This document shows, piece by piece, positions 17,557 to 28,100 of a stretch of DNA of 64,000 bases. This stretch comes from Nostoc sp. MG11. Its GTDB lineage: Bacteria; Cyanobacteriota; Cyanobacteriia; Cyanobacteriales; Nostocaceae. The notes under the pieces were generated by a model, which worked only from the letters and a program-made list of their open reading frames with translations, did not search any database and was not told the DNA's origin. The stretch's first letter is position 1; the number at the start of each line of letters is the position of its first letter. The position numbers and the translations under genes are program-made. The DNA lies in contig NZ_JACXXN010000005.1 in NCBI RefSeq assembly GCF_014904695.1, forward strand, positions 1 to 64,000. The letters run 5' to 3'.

Positions 17557-18651
17557 CTAAGGTAAGGCTGCTGCGGGAGTTAGACCTAATTTAGATAACA
17601 GGCGGTCAATGTCAAAATGCTCACTCATCAACTGGCGAATGCACTGAACTTTAATTGGCTCGTGGACACGCACTTGACCAAAAGTGCGATCAACGATTTC
17701 GACAGTGGTGAGGGTATCGAGGTCAACAGACAAAATGGGGATTTCTAGTTCTTCAGCGCGACTGAGAATGAATGGGGGAGGTGGTAGTTGCCCGGTGAGG
17801 ATCAGGCATTGGGTAGAAGTTTCCAAAGCAGCTTGCTGAATTTCCACGCGATCGCCCCCTGTCACCACTGCCATATTCCGGCGTTTGCGGAAATACTTGA
17901 CAGCAGAGTTGACATTCATCGCGCCAATTGCTAGACTTTCCACCATCAAATCCAGGCGATCATTGCGACACAGAACATCGGCATTTAACTGCTTTACCAG
18001 TTCGCCAACGCTGACGCTGCGGAGCAAATCACTGTTTGGCAGCATTGCCAGCACAGGAATACCCTGCTGTTCCAAAAACGGGCGCAAGAGAGTGTCAACG
18101 GCTTCCAGTTGTTTGGTGGGGATATCATTGATCACAACACCAATCAAGCGATCGCCCACACGCTGTTTCGCAGATAATAGTGCCTCAACTGAAAGCAGCG
18201 ATTTGTAACGGGCTACTAAAAGCACAGCAGCATCCAATACCTCAGCCACTTGCAGCAAAGACAAGTCAAACAAATTGCCTTCTGACAAATCGCCAGGCCC
18301 CTCTAGCAAGACCAAATCTCCTCGGCACATTTGCAAATATTGCCGGATGAGGGACTGCTGATAATCGGTTTTGTCTTCGCCGTATAAGCGTTTTTGCACA
18401 TTGGCTTCATCTAAAGCCAGCATTATGGGTGCAATGCGGTTTTCCGGCAGATTGAGACTAGAAGCAATGAACTGGACATCTTCCTCAATTACGCTTCCAT
18501 CAGATGCATTTAAACAAGTACCTAGCGGTTTACCGTAAGCAATGTCCAGTCCTTTTTGCTGTAGCTGATGAGACAAACCCAGAACAGTTGCAGATTTACC
18601 GCTGTAAGTCTCGGTTGATCCAATCAGCAAATATTTAGGGGATTTTGGCAC
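17557..18651 (-). CDS. BioD-like P-loop plus DRTGG protein (phosphotransacetylase family)
   Basis: A 364-residue protein with an N-terminal dethiobiotin-synthetase-like ATPase domain: modified P-loop STETYSGKSAT (about 12-22), LVLLEGPGDLSEG (Walker B-like), and VVINDIP; then a DRTGG-type domain at about 215-320 with MAVVTGGDRVEIQQAAL. This is the N-terminal architecture of long phosphate acetyltransferases, but the catalytic acetyltransferase domain is absent. Function is unknown; a nucleotide-sensing or regulatory role is likely. Annotated widely in cyanobacteria as a phosphotransacetylase family protein. Confidence 0.82.
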   Translation of the reverse strand: MPKSPKYLLIGSTETYSGKSATVLGLSHQLQQKGLDIAYGKPLGTCLNASDGSVIEEDVQFIASSLNLPENRIAPIMLALDEANVQKRLYGEDKTDYQQSLIRQYLQMCRGDLVLLEGPGDLSEGNLFDLSLLQVAEVLDAAVLLVARYKSLLSVEALLSAKQRVGDRLIGVVINDIPTKQLEAVDTLLRPFLEQQGIPVLAMLPNSDLLRSVSVGELVKQLNADVLCRNDRLDLMVESLAIGAMNVNSAVKYFRKRRNMAVVTGGDRVEIQQAALETSTQCLILTGQLPPPPFILSRAEELEIPILSVDLDTLTTVEIVDRTFGQVRVHEPIKVQCIRQLMSEHFDIDRLLSKLGLTPAAALP

Positions 18652-18802
18652 ACATGCACTCCTAATTTCAAAAGTCAGAAGAACCCAGTTCGGTGTTTAC
18701 TAATTCTAGTTTGTTCTGGCGAAAGCCTTCTGCTCTGCAAACCGGGAGTAGAATGGAACTTTCATTAATCAAGAAAGCGATCGCTTCAGAATTTCCCAAT
18801 GT

Positions 18803-19180
18803 TTAAGCCACCATACCTATATGGGCAGCGACGATATGCCAAGTTCCGCTCGAAGAGACAGCCCAAACTCGCGTGAAACGAAAGTCACCATTTGCAGGGC
18901 TGCCATTATAACTACCAGACAATTGCATTCGGACTGAAATGATCGCCACCTCTCCATGTATTTGAATATACTGCTCAGAAGGTTTCAACTCGTGTATCTT
19001 AATCAAACCGGATTCATGGGCGGCTAGATCATCTTGTTTTCCTAATAATTCTCCAAGATGACTGATGATGATAATTTCGGGGGCTAGTAGTTCATTCAAA
19101 ACGCTGACATCAGAAGCAAGCATTGCCTGTCTGAGCTGTTTTTCGACGTTGATAATCTGAGTTTCAACTGTTTCAGTCAT
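18803..19180 (-). CDS. NTF2-like (SnoaL/DUF4440 type) protein
   Basis: A 125-residue single-domain protein. The pattern ETQIINVEKQLRQAMLASDVSVLNELLAPEIIIISHLGELLGKQ and the closing RFTRVWAVSSSGTWHIVAAHIG match the cone-shaped NTF2 fold used by DUF4440 proteins. Members bind small ligands or act as isomerases; no specific function can be given. The ATG at 19180 is preferred over one 45 bp upstream, since MTETVETQI matches the expected N-terminal helix. Confidence 0.78.
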   Translation of the reverse strand: MTETVETQIINVEKQLRQAMLASDVSVLNELLAPEIIIISHLGELLGKQDDLAAHESGLIKIHELKPSEQYIQIHGEVAIISVRMQLSGSYNGSPANGDFRFTRVWAVSSSGTWHIVAAHIGMVA

Positions 19181-19354
19181 GGTGCTTCTAACTTGAAAAT
19201 CAACAAACTTGCCTTGCGATCTCACCCCGACCGAGGACTCGCGGTATAACTATTAAATCTGCTTGCTCTGTAGATTCTTTCTAGTAATTTCTTAACAAAC
19301 CAAATACAGCAGCAAACACCATACACCAAAAAAACTTTTTAGTTCTTCCATAAC

Positions 19355-19393
19355 TACTTAAAAAAGTAATATGATACATTGCTTTTTTAAGTA
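19355..19393. terminator. Possible A/T-rich terminator hairpin
   Basis: TACTTAAAAAAG (19355-19366) and CTTTTTTAAGTA (19382-19393) are perfect 12-nt arms around a 15-nt loop, downstream of the minus-strand gene ending at 19486. The stem is almost all A/T and only weakly like an intrinsic terminator. Confidence 0.35.
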
Positions 19394-19485
19394 ATGATGA
19401 ATCACAGGAATTGGAGTTAGTTGAGAGGTTACAGGTTACAGATGGTCGGAAATAATCTGTCCCTTATAACCTGTACTCTATTCCC

Positions 19486-19860
19486 TTATTCTTCTATACG
19501 CAGTAGTTTGCGGTAAAACCCTTGTGAAAAATCAGTTATGCGATGGCGCTTATAGTTGTCCATAAGTTCAATTAAAAAATTAATAAACTCGAAACTGGCC
19601 ATCATCAGTTCGTAGTTAAGGTCAGCATTACCATCAAACTGAACTCGGCAACGCGTCAAGTCTGACGGTAGAGTTGCAACATTCCAGGTAGCAACAAAGG
19701 GAATATGCTCACTGGCTTCTATTTTTCGATGCCCTTCCAAGACACCTTTTTGATAAAGACTGATGGCATAGGGTAAGAAATTGCGCCTAGCGCCCTGAAT
19801 GTAAGGTAAGTAGACACTAGCTTGTTGTTGAGTGGCTGGCTGGATTTGCTCTATAGACAT
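19486..19860 (-). CDS. Conserved cyanobacterial protein, possibly EbsA-like
   Basis: A 124-residue soluble protein, MSIEQIQPATQQQASVYLPY then RRNFLPYAISLYQKGVLEGHRKIEASEHIPFVATWNVATLPSDLTRCRVQFDGNADL. The pattern is that of a small family confined to cyanobacteria. I think of EbsA, a protein tied to type IV pili and biofilm control in Synechococcus, but cannot confirm this without a search. No neighbouring pilus genes are present. Confidence 0.5.
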   Translation of the reverse strand: MSIEQIQPATQQQASVYLPYIQGARRNFLPYAISLYQKGVLEGHRKIEASEHIPFVATWNVATLPSDLTRCRVQFDGNADLNYELMMASFEFINFLIELMDNYKRHRITDFSQGFYRKLLRIEE

Positions 19861-20414
19861 TGTTGAATATTCCTCAAGTTATTTGACAACTGGGGATATT
19901 AGTAGTTCTCAATAGTGTTCCCAAAAAATGTGTATTTGCACACAGCCCAGGGAAGAGAGTAGAGGAGTACAGAGAAGTTCGATCAGAACTTCGCAGGTGG
20001 CATAGAGGCAGGGAGTAAATAAATACTGACTTTTAGCTCTTGACTTTTGATACCAATGACTAATTACTGAAGTTACTACTAAGAAATATAAAAATGTCGG
20101 TTACAATAAGGCTTGCATTGGCTTTTATCGAAGCTAGGGGTAATGACGCTAAAAACCTTCGCTGAAAAACGATGGGTATTGTTATTACTTTATATCCCAA
20201 CAGCAAGCTACTGCTACCTTGCTATAACTTTGCCTAACCCAGATTTCCCAATTAATGGGCGACTTTACTAGGTTTATCGTGATTTTAGGAGGTAAACAAT
20301 TATCACCAATCTCACGAAGGTTAAAAGTTTGTGAAGGTTGCAAAACTTGGTGTTGTATAATTTCTAGCTTCTTTATGGGTGTAGACTAATACTGCTTTTT
20401 GCATCAAGTAACCT
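19861..20414. other. Long leader upstream of the mgdA-like gene
   Basis: About 550 bp without a gene. It contains repeat-like patches (GAAGAGAGTAGAGGAG near 19950; degenerate TTGACTTTT/TAGCTC heptamers near 20030-20075) and AT-rich DNA. Promoters for the two divergent genes should lie here. No RNA gene was recognised. Confidence 0.5.
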
Positions 20415-21821
20415 ATGCCAGCGAATTCCTGGCCCGAAAAAGATTCTTACAAAGAGCTTGATCCGCTCAACTCCTTGTTGTCTGACCTATCAGCAGATGA
20501 GGAGTCAATGATAGAGACAGATACCGTGTCTCTAACATCCCGGTTTCAAGGTCGTAGACGTAAAGCCGCTCTAGTTTTGACAATCGTCTGGAGTGGCACG
20601 ATCGCACTGCATTTAGCTTCTTGGGGTTCTATATTTATCTTGGGATTAACCACCATTTTAGGACTTCATGCCTTAGTGGTAGTGTTTACCAGACCTCGCC
20701 ATTATCCTAAAGAAATGCAAGGAGATTTGCCTTATGTTTCTTTATTAGTGGCAGCAAAAAACGAGGAAGCGGTAATTGCTAAATTAGTCAAAAATCTCTG
20801 TAATCTGGAATATCCAGATGGGCAGTACGAAGTATGGATAATTGATGATTACAGCACCGACAGCACGCCACAGTTATTAGCAGAACTGGAGCAGCAATAC
20901 GACCGACTTAAGGTACTTAGGCGCTCAGCCGAAGCAAGTGGCGGCAAGTCGGGGGCTTTGAATCAGGTACTCCCCCAGACAAAAGGCGACATTATAGCAG
21001 TGTTTGATGCTGATGCCCAAGTGACACCAGACTTATTACTACAAGTAATACCTTTATTTCAAAGAGAAAAGGTGGGGGCGGTGCAGGTGCGAAAAGCGAT
21101 CGCCAACGCCAAAGAAAATTTTTGGACTAAGGGTCAAATGGCAGAAATGGCACTTGATACCTGGTTTCAACAACAGCGGACTGCCCTTGGTGGAATCGGC
21201 GAACTACGGGGCAATGGTCAATTTGTGAGACGCTCAGCTTTAGATAGCTGCGGTGGTTGGAATGAGGAAACCATCACCGATGATTTGGATTTGACAATCC
21301 GCTTGCATTTGGAGAAATGGGATATTGAATGTGTGTTCTATCCAGCGGTGCAAGAAGAAGGAGTGACGACGGCGATCGCACTCTGGCATCAGCGTAACCG
21401 TTGGGCAGAAGGCGGATATCAGCGCTATTTGGATTACTGGGGTTTGATTCTCAAAAACCGCATGGGAGGGCACAAAACCTGGGATCTGTTAATGTTTATG
21501 CTGATTATGTATATCTTGCCCACAGCAACAGTACCAGATTTATTAATGGCGATCGCCCGGCATCGTCCCCCAATGCTCACTCCAGTAACTAGCTTATCAG
21601 TCACTATGTCAATGGTCGGGATGTATACAGGTCTGAAGCGGATACGTCAAGATCAGAAATTCCAGGTTTATACGTACTTTCTGTTGCTGCTTCAGACACT
21701 ACGTGGTAATTTATATATGTTGCACTGGTTATTGGTTATGAGCAGTACCACAGCCAGGATGTCGGTAAGACCAAAGCGGTTGAAATGGGTGAAAACTGTG
21801 CATACGGGGACTGAGAATTAG
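20415..21821 (+). CDS. mgdA: Family 2 glycosyltransferase, monoglucosyldiacylglycerol synthase
   Basis: A 468-residue membrane glycosyltransferase. After a polar N-terminus come two hydrophobic helices (about 48-85), then the GT-A domain with VSLLVAAKNEEAVIAK, EVWIIDDYSTDST, FDADAQ (metal-binding DxD), an ITDDLDLTIRL acidic block and QRNRW, the (Q/R)xxRW motif of processive-type GT2 enzymes; the C-terminus has two or three more helices. It fits the cyanobacterial enzyme that puts glucose on diacylglycerol, the first step of galactolipid synthesis. The GT2 assignment is certain; the MgdA identity is from remembered family features. Convergent with dnaX. Confidence 0.78.
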   Translation: MPANSWPEKDSYKELDPLNSLLSDLSADEESMIETDTVSLTSRFQGRRRKAALVLTIVWSGTIALHLASWGSIFILGLTTILGLHALVVVFTRPRHYPKEMQGDLPYVSLLVAAKNEEAVIAKLVKNLCNLEYPDGQYEVWIIDDYSTDSTPQLLAELEQQYDRLKVLRRSAEASGGKSGALNQVLPQTKGDIIAVFDADAQVTPDLLLQVIPLFQREKVGAVQVRKAIANAKENFWTKGQMAEMALDTWFQQQRTALGGIGELRGNGQFVRRSALDSCGGWNEETITDDLDLTIRLHLEKWDIECVFYPAVQEEGVTTAIALWHQRNRWAEGGYQRYLDYWGLILKNRMGGHKTWDLLMFMLIMYILPTATVPDLLMAIARHRPPMLTPVTSLSVTMSMVGMYTGLKRIRQDQKFQVYTYFLLLLQTLRGNLYMLHWLLVMSSTTARMSVRPKRLKWVKTVHTGTEN

Positions 21822-21910
21822 GGACTGACGACTGGGGACTAGGCAAGAAGCAGAGGAGCAAAAGAATAATTTTCTTTCCCAATACCCAGTTCCTAGTCAC
21901 CAATGCCCTT

Positions 21911-23917
21911 TTACTCGTCATCAACTTCTGATTCCTCTGCCCACTCAGGTGTAGTCATGGAGTCAGAAAATTCTGTGGTATCTTCTGTGAAGCGGATGAC
22001 TTGTCCGTTGAAAAATTCTGCTAAGCGCTGAGCTGCGATCGCTACTTCGTCAGGTTCCCAATTAGCAGGGGGTGTTTGGGGTTGCGCTTGCGGCAAAGTT
22101 TTTATTGCACTTCCACCATTTATCGCCATCGGCTCAGTTATTGTTGATGCTTGCTTGGCTGGTTGCGGTACTGGTGCTGGAGGCGGGATTTGACTGTCGT
22201 AACTGGGAGTAGGTGGTTGCTGAACACGAGTAGAGTCTTTTGGTAGAGGCTCTTTTCTGGCTGAGGTAGAGGTCGAAGAAATTCCTTTTTCTAGATTTAC
22301 CTTGACTTCATGTTGGAAAGTCTGCTGAAAAGCCGCCACAATCATCGGTAGATCAGATTTAACTTTTTCATACCATACTTGTTTGACCGCAATACAAGCT
22401 ACAGCACCATCAAACTCAATGAGATGGCACATTTGACGTAGCAGTTCTCGCCTTGAGATTGGCTGGAGGTTAGTAAGCACCTGTTGCCAAACCTGAGTTA
22501 AGTCATATTGTGATGTCTCAACCACTTCTGAGATTACTGGTTCAATTCTTGCAGGTGGCGGAGGAACAGATACAGGTTCTAGGCTTGGTAGTGATGAGTT
22601 ACCAGCATTGTGATTTGTTTGCGGCTCATCTGGGAGAGATGAAGTTACAGGGTGATTTTGGGCAACTGCTAGATGATGGTTTAGGGATGCAGAATTGTGA
22701 TTTGTTTGCGTCTCATTTAAAGGCAAAGAAGAGACTGCGTGATTTTTAGCAACTGCTGGAGGAGATGAAGATACAGCAGGTGTATTGACTCGCGGTGAAA
22801 TACTTGAGACTTGTGGCTGAATATTCGTTGCACTGGGTAACAATCCGAGTAATGTTACCTCTAACCATAAACGTGGCTGGGTGGTGTTTTTAATTTGTAC
22901 TTCAGCTGTTCGCAGGTGTTGCTGTCCCGCCAAAATTGCACTCATGTCCAACTTTTTGGCAAACTCAACCAGTGCTGTCCAGGTTTGGCGAGTGCAAGCA
23001 ACTAAATCGTGGCGGTTAGGTGCAGTTTGAGCAATCAGTAAATCGCGGTAGAATGCGGCGAGATTTTGGAGAATAGTTAACGGTTCTCGACCAAGATCTA
23101 GGATTTTACGGGTGCAGTCCAGAACGGCTTCTGGATTATTTTGAGCGATCGCATCTAAAAGCGCTAGTAAGTCCCGTTCGCTGACTGTACCGACTAAATC
23201 CCAAACTCGGTCTGGTGTCACCTCACCCGAAAACAAAGCTAATTGATCGAGTAGACTTTCAGCATCCCGCAATCCTCCCTGAGCAATTTGCCCTACCAAG
23301 GTAACAGCGTCAGGCGAAATAGTAATGTTTTCTTTAAGAGCGATCGCGCTTAAATGTCTCACCATCGCTTCTAATTGAATACGTCTAAAATCAAACCGCT
23401 GACAGCGCGAAATAATAGTTGGTAATACTCGCTGGGGATCGGTTGTCGCCAATACAAAAACTACATGCCTCGGTGGTTCTTCTAGTGTTTTTAGTAACGC
23501 ATTGAATGCCTGGGTACTGAGCATGTGGCATTCATCTACCACATAAACCTTGTAGCGACACTGCACAGGAGCAAACTGCGCCTTTTCAATTAGTTCGCGG
23601 ATGTTATCGACACCAGTATTGCTGGCGGCGTCGATTTCAATTACATCTAGGGAGTAACCCTTGGTGATTCCCTGACAAACATCGCACACGCCGCAGGGTT
23701 CAGCAGTAGGCTTGTCACTTTTCAAACAATTGAGAGATTTGGCCAAAATGCGGGCACTAGAAGTTTTCCCTGTACCTCTGGGGCCAGTGAACAAATAGGC
23801 AGGGGCGATTTTGGCTGTACGAATTGCGTTGGTGAGGGTGGTAGCGATCGCCTCTTGGCCCACCAGTTCAGCAAAACTCTTGGGGCGATACTTGTGGTGC
23901 AGGGGTTCGTAAGACAT
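21911..23917 (-). CDS. dnaX: DNA polymerase III subunits gamma/tau
   Basis: A 668-residue clamp-loader ATPase. The AAA+ part shows Walker A GPRGTGKTSSA, a four-Cys zinc site (CLKS..CGVCDVC), YVVDECHMLS, and the SRC motif ISRCQRFDF. Domain III follows, then a long Pro/Ser/Gln-rich linker (about 370-620) with many repeated SSLP and PPP stretches. The Pro-rich C-terminus is typical of tau. No intein interrupts the ATPase, unlike some cyanobacterial dnaX genes. ATG at 23917 gives MSYEPLHHKYRPKSF, the conserved start. Confidence 0.96.
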   Translation of the reverse strand: MSYEPLHHKYRPKSFAELVGQEAIATTLTNAIRTAKIAPAYLFTGPRGTGKTSSARILAKSLNCLKSDKPTAEPCGVCDVCQGITKGYSLDVIEIDAASNTGVDNIRELIEKAQFAPVQCRYKVYVVDECHMLSTQAFNALLKTLEEPPRHVVFVLATTDPQRVLPTIISRCQRFDFRRIQLEAMVRHLSAIALKENITISPDAVTLVGQIAQGGLRDAESLLDQLALFSGEVTPDRVWDLVGTVSERDLLALLDAIAQNNPEAVLDCTRKILDLGREPLTILQNLAAFYRDLLIAQTAPNRHDLVACTRQTWTALVEFAKKLDMSAILAGQQHLRTAEVQIKNTTQPRLWLEVTLLGLLPSATNIQPQVSSISPRVNTPAVSSSPPAVAKNHAVSSLPLNETQTNHNSASLNHHLAVAQNHPVTSSLPDEPQTNHNAGNSSLPSLEPVSVPPPPARIEPVISEVVETSQYDLTQVWQQVLTNLQPISRRELLRQMCHLIEFDGAVACIAVKQVWYEKVKSDLPMIVAAFQQTFQHEVKVNLEKGISSTSTSARKEPLPKDSTRVQQPPTPSYDSQIPPPAPVPQPAKQASTITEPMAINGGSAIKTLPQAQPQTPPANWEPDEVAIAAQRLAEFFNGQVIRFTEDTTEFSDSMTTPEWAEESEVDDE

Positions 23918-24159
23918 GGAGAAATTGACTTCAATGCCTTTTAACGTGTTGATTAGTAGCACCGAGTCGAGTTTGGTATTGCACTATTTTAACTAATTCC
24001 ACCAGAAGTCTGCCGCTATAAATATACTCACTTGGCGCTGCTTTGTAGATGTTGTCATACCCTAGAAGAGATCAGGAAATTTCCGTCTACACATTTTATT
24101 GACGGGAGTAAGGTTATGATACATTGCGATCGCTACAATCTTAGGGTAAGCAATACTCA

Positions 24160-24855
24160 ATGGTGCAGCAAATGCTCAGGCGGCTAGTTCAGTGGCTCAA
24201 AAGGCTTTTTCAACGCTTGTTTGGTAAAAAACAGACTGCCTCGAAAGTTAGGAGGGATGTGCAAAGAGAACCAGCACCACCTCTAACTGATACAGATTTG
24301 GAATTTCTTTTCAATGAACTTCTACAAGGAGTACATCAGGCAAGAGGACAAGCGTGGGCACTGAAGTGGCTGCATAATATTGAACATCGCATTCCAACTG
24401 AACGGTGGGTCGAATGGTTACGGCGCTTTGGTGAAAGATTGCTAGCATCACCCACGCCTAATAATGAAATAGCTGCGCGGTTGGTGCAACTGGGCGAGTT
24501 GAGCATCGGCGAAATCGGAGACGTTGCCTATGATATTGGTATGCAAATGCTGACGCGTAATCAAAGCGAACCAATTTGGGAATACGAAGGCCCAGATCAT
24601 CTCAGCATGATGCCGCTTGAAGAAACCTCACCAGTAATCACTGAGATAGATGGTACAGAAAACCTACCAGAGGAAGAATACCAAAGCGTCACCCTAGAAG
24701 AATTATTTATGATGTTGCAGCAAGATGAGAACTTACGCCAGCAGATGGCCCAACAACTAGCAATTGAGACAGATGATCCACAAATTATTGTCGATGCATT
24801 GTTGAATCAGTTCTATACTGCTGGCCAATCAACTACAGAGCAAACAGAAACTTGA
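24160..24855 (+). CDS. Free-standing N-module of the TPR-CHAT neighbour
   Basis: A 231-residue soluble protein. It starts with a basic amphipathic helix, MLRRLVQWLKRLFQRLFGKK, then a helical domain (about 40-140) containing GVHQARGQAWALKWL, RIPTERWVEWLRRFGERLL and QLGELSIGEIGDVAYDIGMQML. The neighbour at 25133 has the same domain at its N-terminus (LEGVHQERGQQWVLSYL, VPAERWIDWLQMFGEKLL, QLGELDVGRIGDLAYDIG). Its tail also matches the stretch just before the neighbour's TPRs (LEELFMML..AQQLAIET). No catalytic motif. The family is not one I recognise; a partner, regulator or decoy of the TPR-CHAT protein is inferred. Confidence 0.75.
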   Translation: MVQQMLRRLVQWLKRLFQRLFGKKQTASKVRRDVQREPAPPLTDTDLEFLFNELLQGVHQARGQAWALKWLHNIEHRIPTERWVEWLRRFGERLLASPTPNNEIAARLVQLGELSIGEIGDVAYDIGMQMLTRNQSEPIWEYEGPDHLSMMPLEETSPVITEIDGTENLPEEEYQSVTLEELFMMLQQDENLRQQMAQQLAIETDDPQIIVDALLNQFYTAGQSTTEQTET

Positions 24856-24890
24856 CCAAATCGGTGAACGTTTAGGAGTGCTGAGTTAGG

Positions 24891-24924
24891 AGTGCTGAAG
24901 CGCAGTAGCGAGGCGTTTAGCCCG
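24891..24924 (-). repeat. Dispersed 34-nt repeat, copy 1
   Basis: AGTGCTGAAGCGCAGTAGCG followed by AGGCGTTTAGCCCG. The same sequence, with one mismatch, lies in the opposite orientation at 30481-30514. Both copies are intergenic and flank the CHAT/CAAD block. Confidence 0.85.
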
Positions 24925-25132
24925 TCCTGAGTCAGTATTTATTCTCCCCCTGCCCTCTTGCCCCCTTGCCCACTGCTCCCCTGCTCCCCTCAGCAGGACG
25001 ACTACTAATTAAGTTTTGTGTATTTTTTGCCAGTTATGATGACAGCGTTGTCCATATATAGTGGGTTTTTACGTAATTCATGATTTTTTTAACACAACGA
25101 TGGCTACAATCTAGTAGAAACAAAATCCAAGA

Positions 25133-28100
25133 GTGCGGCAGATGCTCAGGCGGCTATTGCATTGGCTTAATAGATATTGGAAGCGCCCCTTTGGCAGTAA
25201 GCAGACTCGTTCTCTAAAGGGTGCAAGGCGGCACAAGCTCGTAAGATCACTACCAGAACTAACCAATGCGGATCTGGAACAATTGTTTGCCCAGTTGTTG
25301 GAAGGCGTGCATCAAGAACGAGGACAGCAATGGGTATTGAGTTATCTGCGGCGATTAGAAAATCGCGTTCCGGCTGAGCGCTGGATAGATTGGTTGCAGA
25401 TGTTTGGCGAAAAATTGCTAAATTCATCTACACCAAATCATCAGTTAGCAACGCGGATGGTGCAATTGGGTGAATTAGACGTTGGTAGAATAGGCGACCT
25501 TGCCTATGACATTGGTACACGGTTATTAATGCAAAACTTACCCGCAGAAAACTTACTACCTATAGAGTATGAAAACCATGAGGCGCAAGATAGTGTCGCA
25601 ACCACTATGCCTGAAGATACCCTGTCTAGCTCTCCTGGGCAAGAATTGATCCGGAACTTGGGCGAACAATCATGGGAATATGATGAGCAGGATGATGTTG
25701 TCGAAACCATAGCGCCTGAAGAAATCCTGCCAACATCTCCTGGGCAAGAACTGATTCGCAACTTAGGCGAACAGTTATGGGAATATGATGATCAAGTTGC
25801 CGAGACAGTAGCATCAGCACCAGAAAACACTGCTGTTGAGGAAAGATTGACCGATAACTTGGAAAAAGTAAGAGGGGAGTATGAACAGAAAGATGCCCAA
25901 ACTACAGAACCAGCAGGTTTCCTCGTCCCAGCACAAGAAGATTCAATCACCAACTTAGGCGAACTCAGGTGGGGATACGAAGAAGAGAATACCCCAACTA
26001 CAAGATCAACAAAAGCAGCAAATCTCATTACTCCCACTGAGCCAATCTGGGATAACTCATTGGTAAATTTAGAACCAGATGTAGCGTACACTTTAGATGA
26101 GTTGTGGATAAGGTTAGATCAGAGTACGAATTTAGTCCAACAACTGGCTTCTAATCTGGCAATTCAAACAGGCAATACCCCAAGTATAGTTGAGCGACAA
26201 ACTCATCAATCAAATGCGGTTGCACCAGATCAAGCATGGTTTTACCAAGGTCTTCAGCAAGCTAAAACTGGCGATTTGTTGGGAGCGATCGCCTCTTACG
26301 ACAAAGCTATAGAACTTCAGCCAAATTATCACGAATATTGGTTTAATCGAGGCTTAACGCTATTTCATTTAGAACGTTTTACCGAAGCGATCACGGCCTA
26401 CGAAACAGCCATAGAACTGAAACCCGATTTTTACAAAGCTTGGCACAAACATGGCGGAACTCTGGGAGAATTAGGAAACTTTGAAGAAGCGATCGCCTCG
26501 TTTGATAAAGCCATAGAAATCAAGCCGGATTATCAAGAAGCTTGGTCTAGTCGGGGTTTAGCACTGCTGAAATTAGGATGGTTGAGAGAGGCAATTTCTA
26601 GTTATGACCAAGCCCTAAATCTGCAACCAGAAGACCAAGAAAACTGGTATTACCGGGGTATCGCCTTGGCTGTAGGCGAGCAATATGAAGAAGCGATCGC
26701 ATCTTACGACAGAGCGCTAGAACTTCAACCGGAATTCCACGAAGTTTGGATAGACCGGGGTGTAGTACTGTTTAATTTAGGGAAATGGTCAGAAGCGATC
26801 GCCTCTTGGGACAGAGCGCTCTCAGACCAACCCGACTTCTACTTAGCTTGGTTTAACAGAGGTATAGCTTTAGACAACTTGGGACGCCGTGAAGAAGCGA
26901 TCGCCTCCTATCGCAAAGCTATAGAAATTAAACCCGACTTTCACTTGGCTTGGTATAACCAGGCGATCGCCCTGTTTCATTTAGAACAATATGCCGAAGC
27001 GATCGCCTGCTATGACAGCGCTTTGCAAATCAAACAGGACTATTGGGAAGCTTGGATTGGTCGAGGAACTGCTGCGGGACATTTAGTTAATCCCGACGGG
27101 AGTACCGCCCTGCAACAGGGTGGCTATGAGGGAAAATTAGCCAGCTACGAGGAAGGATTGAAACATCTGCGCCCAGATACCCACCCAGAAGGTTGGGGTA
27201 GATTGCATCTGGCGATCGGCAATACTTACTACGAACAAGGAAAGAAAAATCCTAAACCCCGCGATGATTGGCGCAAAGCTGTAGCTGAATATCACCAGGC
27301 GTTGTTAACCCTCACATCAGAAGATTTTGCTCCGTTGCATCTGGAGGTTTTGCAATCTCTGAGCAAAGTGCTTGTGGGTTTGGGACAAACAACACAAGTA
27401 CCAGAATTACAACAACGCGGCACAGATTTATTGCAACAATTGCTAAGTGAAGCAACTCGCTCTGATGAAAGTAAAAAACAACTAGCTTTGAAATTTTCAG
27501 GCTTTGGTCAATTAGCAGTTGATTTAGCTGTGGAGTCGGGCGATTTAGTCGAAGCTTGGGAAATGGCAGAACAAGGCAAAAATTCTTGTTTAAACTGGCT
27601 ACTTTTTGGTTGGAGTAACGAGATTTCCTCACTCAATTATGGTGCAGTTCAACAACTACTCAATCCCACAACAGCAATTGTTTACTGGCATATCAGCCCA
27701 GCTGCCTTACACACTTTCATTCTCAAAGATGGAGCGCCATCACCAATTTTACTCTTTACACCCATACAAGATGTAGGAACAATATCTTCAGGTGAAACTG
27801 CTGTACGTCTCAATGAATTGCCCCTACCCGAAGCGGCGCGACGTTTAGTTGAATTTGAAGATTGGCTGGAAGATTGGCATCAACAATACCAGGGATATAA
27901 TACCGCTCAAGATAAAGAAAGTAAAGCTAAGCATTCTTGGCGAGTGGATATGGAACAAAAGCTGTTGCAGCTGAAAAACATCCTGAATATTTCCACAATT
28001 GTACAAGAACTTGAAGGTGTCACCCAACTGATTTTAATTCTCCACCGCGACTTGCACAGATTGCCTATTCACGTACTTTTCCATCTCTCTTCTCCATCTC

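Noticed and set aside
26285-27006. Possible CRISPR-like array with 102-bp spacing
   Set aside because: The spacing is that of codons for 34-residue TPR units in an open reading frame; there are no separate repeats and spacers.
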